From Rhizobium sp. CCGE531 (GTDB taxonomy: Bacteria; Pseudomonadota; Alphaproteobacteria; Rhizobiales; Rhizobiaceae), in contig NZ_CP032684.1 in NCBI RefSeq assembly GCF_003627795.1, forward strand, positions 3,594,001 to 3,658,000: a DNA stretch of 64,000 nt. Reading direction: 5' to 3'. The notes beneath the pieces are model-generated. The model was not told the origin of the DNA. It saw only the letters and a list, made by a program, of their open reading frames with translations, and did no database searches. Both the position numbers and the translations under genes were made by a program. Below, piece by piece: positions 58,053 to 64,000 of the stretch; within the stretch, counting starts at the first letter, position 1, and the number at the start of each line of letters is the position of its first letter.

Positions 58053-60116
58053 TCAGGCCGCCAGCCCCTTCTTCTTCAGCATCGCATCCGCACTAGGCAG
58101 CTTGCCGCGAAAGGCCTTATAGGCATCTTCCGGGTCGATCGAGCCACCGACGGAATAGATGTTGCCCTTCAGTTTTGCAGCCATATCCGGATTGAAGGCA
58201 TCGCCGGTTTCCTCGAAAGCAGCGAAGGCATCGGCATCGAGCACTTCCGACCACATGTAGGAATAATAGCCCGCCGAATAGCCGTCGCCGGAAAACACAT
58301 GTTGGAAGTGCGGCGTCGCATGGCGCATGACGATCGATTTCGGCATGCCGATCTCGGCAAGCACTTCCCCCTGCACCGTCATCGGATTCTCGACCACGCC
58401 GCGGGTATGGAAGGCCATGTCGACCAGAGCCGAGGAGGTGAACTCGACGGTGTTGAAGCCGGCATTGAAGGTGCGGGCCGCCAGCACCTTGTCGAGCAGC
58501 GCTTGTGGGATCGGCGCGCCGGTCTCGTAGTGGACGGCGTATTCCTTGAGGATGGCAGGCACCGTCAGCCAGTGCTCGTAGAGCTGCGACGGCAGTTCGA
58601 CGAAATCGCGGGAAACGCCGGTGCCCGATACCGAGGGATAGGTGACATTGGAGAGCATTCCGTGCAGCGCATGCCCGAATTCGTGGAACAGCGTGCGCGC
58701 GTCGTCGAGCGACAACAGTGCCGGCTTGCCCTCCGCCGGCTTGGCGAAATTGCAGACATTATAGATGATCGGCAGCTCGCCGACCTGGCCGTTCTTCAGC
58801 GGCAGCTTATGCTGCGACTGGAACGAACTCATCCAGGCGCCGGAACGCTTGGAGCTGCGGGCGAAGTAATCGCCGAGGAACAGGGCGACGAGCTTGTCGG
58901 AGCGGTCGCGGATCTCGAAGACGCGCACGTCCGGATGATAGGCGGGAATGCCCTTCTGCTCGACGGCCTTGATGCCGAAGAGGCGGCCGGCAACATCGAA
59001 GCAGGCAGCGATGATCTTTTCGAGCTGCAGATAGGGCTTCAGTTCGGTTTCGGAGAAATCAAACTTCCGCGTCCGGATCTTCTCGGCATAGTGCCGCCAG
59101 TCCCAGGGCATGACCTCGTGATTGCGGCCTTCCTCGGCGATGAGCCCGGCAATATCCCTTTCCTCTTCTCCCGCGCGTGCGGTCGCCTTCGTCCACACGG
59201 TCATCAGAAGATCGTTCACCGCTGCCGGCGTCTTCGCCATGGTGTTGTCGAGCTTGAGTTCGGCAAAGTTGGCATAACCGAGCAGCTTCGCCTTCTCCGC
59301 CCGCAGCGCCAGCGTCTCCCGGATGATTTCGCGGTTGTCGGTCTTGCCGCCATTGGCGCCGCGCGCCACCCAGGCGTTGAAGGCCTGCTCGCGCAGGTCG
59401 CGCCGTTCGGAGGACGTCAAGAACGGCTCGATGATCGAGCGCGACAGCGTGACGGCATATTTGCCTTCGTCGCCGCGTTCGCGGGCAGCCGCCGCCATCG
59501 CATCCCGCAGATAGTCGGGAAGGCCTGCAAGATCGGCCTCTTCCGACAAAAGCAGCGCCCAGTCCTTTTCATCCGCGAGCACGTTCTGGCCGAACTGCGC
59601 GCCAAGGCCGGCGAGCTTCTCGTTGATTGCCGAGAGCCGCTCCTGCTCGGCCTTCGGCAGCTTGGCGCCCGACTTGACGAAACCCTTCCAATGCCGCTCC
59701 AGCACGCGGGTTTCCTCCAGCGTCAGTCCAAGGGCGTCGCGACCCTCCCAGAGCGCATCGAGGCGGGAAAAGAGCGCCGCATTCGTGCCGATCTTCGAAT
59801 AGTGCCGCGCCATCTTCGGCGCTATCTCGCGCTCCAGCGCCTGGATGGTCTCGTTCGTATGGGCGCCCGCCTTGTTCCAGAAAAGCGCCGAGATGCGCGA
59901 CAGCGCGTCGCCGGCGATTTCGAGCGCCGTCACGGTATTGCCGAAGGTCGGCGCCTCGCTGTCCGCTGCGATCGCATCGATCTCCGACTCGTGCGACGTG
60001 ATCGCCGCGTCGAAGGCAGCGGCAAAATCCGTATCCTTTACCGCATCGAAACGCGGCAGCCCCTGATGTCCGGTCCATTCGGTGAGCGCAGGATTGACGG
60101 CGGTAAGGGAAGACAT
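58053..60116 (-). CDS. M3-family zinc metallopeptidase (oligopeptidase A / Dcp-like)
   Basis: 687 residues from the ATG at 60116 (MSSLTAVNPALTEW); the longer frame to 60305 is not supported. The zinc site HEFGHALH begins at residue 478, with the third ligand Glu in the following helix near FVELPSQLYEHW. N-terminal and middle parts are helical, as in Dcp and PrlC. It cuts short peptides in the cytoplasm. PrlC (endo-acting) and Dcp (dipeptidyl) cannot be told apart here. A 729-residue open frame on the other strand is a shadow. Confidence 0.95.
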   Translation of the reverse strand: MSSLTAVNPALTEWTGHQGLPRFDAVKDTDFAAAFDAAITSHESEIDAIAADSEAPTFGNTVTALEIAGDALSRISALFWNKAGAHTNETIQALEREIAPKMARHYSKIGTNAALFSRLDALWEGRDALGLTLEETRVLERHWKGFVKSGAKLPKAEQERLSAINEKLAGLGAQFGQNVLADEKDWALLLSEEADLAGLPDYLRDAMAAAARERGDEGKYAVTLSRSIIEPFLTSSERRDLREQAFNAWVARGANGGKTDNREIIRETLALRAEKAKLLGYANFAELKLDNTMAKTPAAVNDLLMTVWTKATARAGEEERDIAGLIAEEGRNHEVMPWDWRHYAEKIRTRKFDFSETELKPYLQLEKIIAACFDVAGRLFGIKAVEQKGIPAYHPDVRVFEIRDRSDKLVALFLGDYFARSSKRSGAWMSSFQSQHKLPLKNGQVGELPIIYNVCNFAKPAEGKPALLSLDDARTLFHEFGHALHGMLSNVTYPSVSGTGVSRDFVELPSQLYEHWLTVPAILKEYAVHYETGAPIPQALLDKVLAARTFNAGFNTVEFTSSALVDMAFHTRGVVENPMTVQGEVLAEIGMPKSIVMRHATPHFQHVFSGDGYSAGYYSYMWSEVLDADAFAAFEETGDAFNPDMAAKLKGNIYSVGGSIDPEDAYKAFRGKLPSADAMLKKKGLAA

Positions 60117-60228
60117 GCGAGGCGTCCTTTCGACAGACATCTGATCGAAGCACGATATAAGGCTACTCCCGCCGAATTGGTATGGCGCCGGGCCGAACAA
60201 ATTGAACGAACAAATTGAATGAGGACGA

Positions 60229-60870
60229 TCAGGCCTTGCGCCAGCCAAGCAAGCCCGGCGTAGCATGCCATAGCGCCTGCGCCGCGAAACCCATGAAGAG
60301 CACACCAGAGCAAAGCACGATCAGCCGCTCGTGGGCGCGATAGAAACGCCGAACGGAGCCGGCGCCGATGATGCTGATCAGGATGAGATCGGCCGTTATG
60401 AAGCCGACGAAGGAAACGACAAGCAGCAGCGGCAGCGCGCTGAAGGTCAGCGCGCCGGCGGAGCCTGCGACAAGGGCCGTGAAGGTCGCCAGAGCGACGG
60501 GATAGCCCTTCGGATTGGTAACGCCGAAAATCAGGCCACGACGGAAGGGCCGCTCGACATTGACGAGCGATTTGCCTTCGCCCTTCGGCTTGGCGGTCAC
60601 GGCGCTCCAGCCGATCCAGGCAAGATAGAAACCGCATAGCAATCCGAGCAGATCGAAGACGAAGGTGCCGATGGTCTTTGCGCCGACGATGGCGACCAAT
60701 GCAAGCGTGGACCAGACGAGATCGCCTAGCAGATGGCCGCTGACGAAGAATGCGCCCGCCTTGCGCCCCTGCCCCGCGCCGATGCCCAGCAGCGCCAGAA
60801 AAGCAGGGCCGGGAATAAGGACATAGAAGAGCGCGGCCAGAAAAGCGCCTACAACAAGTGATTGCGTCAT
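60229..60870 (-). CDS. LysE/RhtB-family exporter
   Basis: 213 residues with about six membrane helices. GPAFLALLGIGAGQGRKAGAFF (core GPAFLALLGIGAGQGR) is the LysE-type signature near residue 22. The later part contains GLIFGVTNPKGYPVAL. Exports amino acids or similar. It is divergent from a MarR gene at 61032, its most likely regulator. Same strand as the M3 peptidase, 112 bases upstream of it. Confidence 0.9.
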   Translation of the reverse strand: MTQSLVVGAFLAALFYVLIPGPAFLALLGIGAGQGRKAGAFFVSGHLLGDLVWSTLALVAIVGAKTIGTFVFDLLGLLCGFYLAWIGWSAVTAKPKGEGKSLVNVERPFRRGLIFGVTNPKGYPVALATFTALVAGSAGALTFSALPLLLVVSFVGFITADLILISIIGAGSVRRFYRAHERLIVLCSGVLFMGFAAQALWHATPGLLGWRKA

Positions 60871-61031
60871 GATGGGCGTTCCCGCTGGCAGTCGCGCGAG
60901 AGTAGCAATCTGTGGAACCCGGTCAAGCGGCAGCGCGTTTTCGGACAGAAGAAGTCGTTGTGTTCATGGGACGAAATCAATAAGAACGTAGTGGGGCCTA
61001 AAAATTAAAGAGCGTAGGTAGGGAAGCGCTT

Positions 61032-61514
61032 ATGACCAGCAGGATTAATACGGATTCGCTCGCCTTTCTTGTGAGCGATTGCGCCCGATTGATCAGGACG
61101 GCCTTCGAGAGACGTATTCTCGTCGCAGGGCTCGGACTGACGGCGGGCGAAGCACGGACGCTGATGCAGGTCGCCGCCATCAACGGCAGCCGCCAGCTCG
61201 ACATCGCCTCCCGGATGGGGCTGGAGCCGATGACGGTCAGCGCCTTTCTGGACAAGCTGCAGGCACGCGGCTTGATCGAACGCCAGCCCGATCCGCTCGA
61301 TCGCCGCGCCAAGCGGATCGTACTTTCGGAATCTGCCGACGCCAAGCTGAAGCAGATCGACAGAGAAATCTGCGAAGTCGAACGCAATGCGACGCAAGGC
61401 TTCGATAAGGATCTTCAACTTCAGTTGCATGACGCACTCTGCGCCTTCCGCAGCAATCTGCAGAAGGCCGAAGCGCCTGTCGAAGTCGAGCGCGAATTAC
61501 GGCCGGTCGATTAA
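61032..61514 (+). CDS. MarR-family transcriptional regulator (LysE-linked)
   Basis: 160 residues. The winged helix has LTAGEARTLMQVAAINGSRQ, split as LTAGEARTLMQVAAING, the recognition helix MTVSAFLDKLQARGLIERQ and the wing PDPLDRRAKRIVLSES. GTAGGGAAG precedes the ATG at 61032. Divergent from the LysE-type exporter with a 161-base gap, so control of that exporter is likely. A bidirectional terminator follows. Confidence 0.9.
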   Translation: MTSRINTDSLAFLVSDCARLIRTAFERRILVAGLGLTAGEARTLMQVAAINGSRQLDIASRMGLEPMTVSAFLDKLQARGLIERQPDPLDRRAKRIVLSESADAKLKQIDREICEVERNATQGFDKDLQLQLHDALCAFRSNLQKAEAPVEVERELRPVD

Positions 61515-61534
61515 TTCCGGCCGTCGATTCCATA

Positions 61535-61572
61535 AGAAAGCCCGCCTCCGGTGACCGGAAGCGGGCTTTTCA
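61535..61572. terminator. Bidirectional terminator between marR and argG
   Basis: AAAGCCCGC and GCGGGCTTT (61537-61569) enclose a second stem TCCGG/CCGGA. T runs appear on both strands (CTTTTC on plus, CTTTCTT on minus), serving the convergent MarR and argG genes. Confidence 0.88.
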
Positions 61573-61589
61573 GTATATGGAAACATCGA

Positions 61590-62813
61590 TTACTTCGACA
61601 GATTGCGCTTGGCGAGCGTGCGCAGGCGCAACGCATTCAACTTGATGAAGCCGGCCGCATCCTTCTGGTCGTAGGCGCCCTGGTCGTCCTCGAAAGTGAC
61701 GAGCTTGTCGGAATAGAGTGACTTCGGGCTTTCGCGGCCGATGGTCATGACATTGCCCTTGTAGAGCTTCAGCGTCACTTCGCCTTCGACATGCTCCTGG
61801 CTCTTGTCGATGAGGGCCTGCAGCATCTCGCGCTCCGGCGAGAACCAGAAGCCGTAATAAATCAGCTCGGCATAACGCGGCATCAGCTCGTCCTTGAGGT
61901 GCGCGGCACCGCGATCGAGCGTGATGGATTCGATGGCGCGATGGGCTGCCAGCAGGATCGTGCCGCCGGGGGTCTCGTAGACGCCGCGCGACTTCATGCC
62001 GACATAGCGGTTCTCGACGAGGTCGAGGCGGCCGATGCCGTTGTCGCGGCCGTAGTCGTTGAGGGTGGCGAGCAGCGTTGCCGGGCTCAGGCGCTTGCCG
62101 TTGATCGAAACGGCATCACCCTTTTCGAAGCCGACCTTGATGATCGTAGCCTTGTCGGGAGCGGCTTCGGGAGAAATCGTGCGCATATGCACATATTCCG
62201 GGGCTTCCTGGGCCGGATCTTCCAGAACCTTGCCTTCGGAAGAAGAGTGCAGCAGGTTCGCGTCGACGGAGAACGGCGCCTCGCCCTTCTTATCCTTGGC
62301 AACCGGGATCTGGTGCTTCTCGGCAAATTCGAGCAGGTCGGTGCGGCTTTTGAACGACCAGTCACGCCAGGGGGCGATGATCTTGATGTCCGGGTTCAGC
62401 GCATAGGCCGACAGTTCGAAGCGAACCTGGTCGTTGCCCTTGCCGGTCGCGCCATGCGCGATGGCATCGGCGCCGGTCTTCTTGGCGATCTCGATCAGAT
62501 GCTTGGAGATCAGCGGCCGGGCGATAGACGTGCCGAGCAGATAGACGCCTTCATAAACGGCGTTGGCGCGGAACATCGGGAAGACGAAATCGCGCACGAA
62601 TTCCTCGCGCACATCCTCGATATAGATTTCCTTGATGCCAAGCAGCTCGGCCTTCTTGCGCGCCGGCTCCAGCTCTTCGCCCTGGCCGAGATCGGCGGTG
62701 AAGGTGACGACTTCGGCACCCAGTTCCGTCTGCAGCCACTTCAGGATAATCGAGGTGTCGAGGCCGCCGGAATAGGCGAGAACGACTTTCTTCACGTCTT
62801 TATGTGATGCCAT
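61590..62813 (-). CDS. argG: Argininosuccinate synthase
   Basis: 407 residues from the ATG at 62813 ([10 protein letters not shown]). ATP pyrophosphatase motif AYSGGLDTS at 13-21, then [14 protein letters not shown] and SPATLL, and the C-terminal RNLSK. It joins citrulline and aspartate, using ATP, in arginine synthesis. Monocistronic, with a terminator right after it and no partner gene near. Confidence 0.97.
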   Translation of the reverse strand: MASHKDVKKVVLAYSGGLDTSIILKWLQTELGAEVVTFTADLGQGEELEPARKKAELLGIKEIYIEDVREEFVRDFVFPMFRANAVYEGVYLLGTSIARPLISKHLIEIAKKTGADAIAHGATGKGNDQVRFELSAYALNPDIKIIAPWRDWSFKSRTDLLEFAEKHQIPVAKDKKGEAPFSVDANLLHSSSEGKVLEDPAQEAPEYVHMRTISPEAAPDKATIIKVGFEKGDAVSINGKRLSPATLLATLNDYGRDNGIGRLDLVENRYVGMKSRGVYETPGGTILLAAHRAIESITLDRGAAHLKDELMPRYAELIYYGFWFSPEREMLQALIDKSQEHVEGEVTLKLYKGNVMTIGRESPKSLYSDKLVTFEDDQGAYDQKDAAGFIKLNALRLRTLAKRNLSK

Positions 62814-62933
62814 GATGAGTTCCGTTTCGAGGCGGGCCAGAGGAAAGGCCCGCAAACCTGTATCGCGGAACTTTTAGCGAGATTATCGCAAGGCGCAAGG
62901 GGAAGCGCGAGCTGGATGTTTCGCAGGACAGCG

Positions 62934-63236
62934 TCAGAGATGAGCACCGATATTCATTCGCCGATGCAGGATGCGGATGATTGTGACCGTTTGAGCGCCA
63001 TCTTTGTAGATGATGAAATGTGAGCCGGAGGCCAGAGCAAGATAATCAGGTTTGATACCGCTAACTTTGCGACCCCGGGCGGTTCCAGCTGCCAATTCCG
63101 GAAAACAACCAATCAGCTCGTTGTAGTAAGTATTTGCCTGCTGAAGAGACCAAGTCTCAAATGTGTATCGCCAAATAGCATCCAAATCCTGTCGCGCTTT
63201 CGGCAAGAGCTTATAGGATCGGCTTTTAGCGGACAT
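62934..63236 (-). CDS. ParE/RelE-type toxin
   Basis: 100 residues of the RelE/ParE fold: YKLLPKARQDLDAIWRYT, the middle AAGTARGRKVSGIKPDYLAL (core GRKVSGIKPDYLAL) and the C-terminal FIIYKDGAQTVTIIRILHRRMN (core IIRILHRRM, the family ending). ParE toxins poison DNA gyrase; RelE toxins cut mRNA. It overlaps the antitoxin gene by 11 bases, an arrangement usual for these pairs. Confidence 0.92.
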   Translation of the reverse strand: MSAKSRSYKLLPKARQDLDAIWRYTFETWSLQQANTYYNELIGCFPELAAGTARGRKVSGIKPDYLALASGSHFIIYKDGAQTVTIIRILHRRMNIGAHL

Positions 63237-63468
63237 ATTTGCGGTGCAGCTCCGTCAGAAACGCCTCACCGTCAAACTCCTCCGGCTCTCCCGAGGCCTC
63301 GCCCTCGGCAATGGCGATCGCAATCGCTTCTATTTCCGCCCGGCTGCGCAATAGTTTCAGTGCCGCGTCAATGACCTCGCTCGGCGAAGCGTAGTTGCCG
63401 TGGCTGATCTGCTCGCCGATGAATGCCGCCATCTGCTCGTCGATGTCTATGGACACATGCTTTGTCAC
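63226..63468 (-). CDS. ParD-type ribbon-helix-helix antitoxin
   Basis: 80 residues from the GTG at 63468, which has GGAGG about 8 bases upstream. The N-terminal strand KHVSIDIDEQMAAFI and the helix NYASPSEVIDAALKLL form the RHH DNA-binding unit; the acidic tail EPEEFDGEAFLTELHRKY binds and blocks the toxin. It stands before the toxin, as is normal, and should repress its own promoter. Confidence 0.9.
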   Translation of the reverse strand: MTKHVSIDIDEQMAAFIGEQISHGNYASPSEVIDAALKLLRSRAEIEAIAIAIAEGEASGEPEEFDGEAFLTELHRKYVR

Positions 63469-63487
63469 CCGCCGGCCTCCAACTGGT

Positions 63488-63516
63488 TTGACTTGGTTCC
63501 CGAAAGTACCATATTC
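63488..63516 (+). promoter_or_regulatory. Candidate promoter of the SDR gene
   Basis: TTGACT (63488-63493), 17-base spacer and ATATTC (63511-63516). The -10 is weak. It would give a leader of about 30 bases before the GTG at 63553. Confidence 0.4.
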
Positions 63517-63552
63517 GGCGGCGACCGAACAATGCCTGGGGAGGACCTGCCC

Positions 63553-64000
63553 GTGACCGATATTAAAGAGATTTTCAAGAAATCCAATGTTGCCGTCATC
63601 ACCGGAGGCGCATCGGGCATCGGCTTTGCAGCGGCGAAATATTTCGCCTCGCTCGGCATGAGCGTCGTCATCGCCGATCTCGGCGGCGACCGGCTGGCGC
63701 AAGCGGCCGCCGAACTCAAGGCGATCACCGGCGAAGAGCATGTCATGGCCGTGGAGACCGATGTCGCCAGCAAGGATGCGCTGGAAGCGTTGCAGCGCGC
63801 CGTCCTGCAGCGCTTCGGCCGAGTGCATGTGCTGATGAACAATGCCGGCATCGGTCCGGAGACCTCGGTCTTCAGCGCCCAGGCCGGTTGGGATGCCATC
63901 CTCGGCGTCAACCTCCTCGGCGTCATCAATGGCACGCGCGCCTTCGGACCCGGCATGCTGGCGCATGGCGAACCGGGTGTCATCATCAACACCGGCTCGA
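63553..64000 (+). CDS. SDR-family oxidoreductase, 3' end cut by window edge
   Basis: The first 149 residues are visible. The GTG at 63553 has GGGGAGGA 8 bases upstream and is preferred over an in-frame ATG near 63532. Cofactor motif GGASGIGFAAA near residue 18, DVAS for the adenine side, and NNAGIGPE near 92 are clear; the Tyr-Lys active site lies outside the window. Classical short-chain dehydrogenase with unknown substrate. Confidence 0.93.
   Translation, partial: MTDIKEIFKKSNVAVITGGASGIGFAAAKYFASLGMSVVIADLGGDRLAQAAAELKAITGEEHVMAVETDVASKDALEALQRAVLQRFGRVHVLMNNAGIGPETSVFSAQAGWDAILGVNLLGVINGTRAFGPGMLAHGEPGVIINTGS

Noticed and set aside
58029..60218. A 729-residue plus-strand open frame opposite the M3 peptidase
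   Set aside because: Antisense shadow of a complete peptidase gene with an intact zinc motif.

Overview
The window is chromosomal DNA of an alphaproteobacterium in the Rhizobiaceae, most likely genus Rhizobium. This is judged from GC-rich coding sequence, an F1-only ATP synthase operon (atpHAGDC, no Fo genes), the order mdh-sucC-sucD-sucA-sucB followed further on by lpdA, an sdhCDAB operon, an Omp19-type lipoprotein, a Mic60-like gene inside a hem cluster, and short intergenic repeats of a kind I recall from rhizobial genomes. Almost everything is housekeeping sequence in dense operons. No rRNA, tRNA, CRISPR array, prophage or intact insertion sequence was seen.

Layout. 1-3.0 kb: an aldehyde dehydrogenase (cut by the window edge) and an iron alcohol dehydrogenase, divergent from a LysR regulator. 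3.0-3.4 kb: a gene-free nested inverted-repeat element. 3.4-11.4 kb (minus strand): atpHAGDC, a small membrane protein and priA. 11.4-13.9 kb: a small accessory-looking cassette (TetR, NTF2-like, TfoX-N-like, glutathione S-transferase) with a clear promoter/operator and a perfect 23-bp hairpin. 14-19 kb: a RecF-like ATPase, an acyltransferase, xerC, a TraB/GumN protein and a DUF2867 protein. 19-34.5 kb (minus strand): the TCA block mdh-sucC-[DUF1579-like]-sucD-sucA-sucB-[DUF4241, secreted protein, SDR, LysE]-lpdA, then an M16 peptidase. 34.7-40.3 kb: zapE, omp19-like and sdhCDAB.

40.6-46.3 kb: a small secreted protein, then tsaD-gpsA-yciI-EVE-methyltransferase on the minus strand, divergent from hemC-hemD. 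46.3-50.6 kb: the Mic60-like gene, hemY-like gene, a TerB-like gene and a glutamine amidotransferase. 50.6-56.5 kb: a YjqB-like hydrolase, an MFS carrier, yggT-yggU, ppa, a GNAT protein and typA. 56.7-61.5 kb: a GST/MarR divergent pair with two matching operators, an M3 peptidase, and a LysE/MarR divergent pair. 61.6-64 kb: argG, a ParD/ParE-type toxin-antitoxin pair and the start of an SDR gene.

How it fits together: most genes serve central energy metabolism. 2-oxoglutarate dehydrogenase (sucA, sucB, lpdA), succinyl-CoA synthetase, succinate dehydrogenase and malate dehydrogenase form a continuous stretch of the TCA cycle, with F1-ATPase nearby and heme synthesis in the same window. The less explained parts are the genes embedded in the suc operon, the hairpins between cistrons of the suc and atp operons, the TetR cassette at 11.4-13.9 kb, and the divergent regulator/target pairs whose operators can be read directly. 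I did not find a convincing new multi-gene system; the best candidates for a second look are the three overlapping genes at 24.3-26.3 kb and the TetR cassette.
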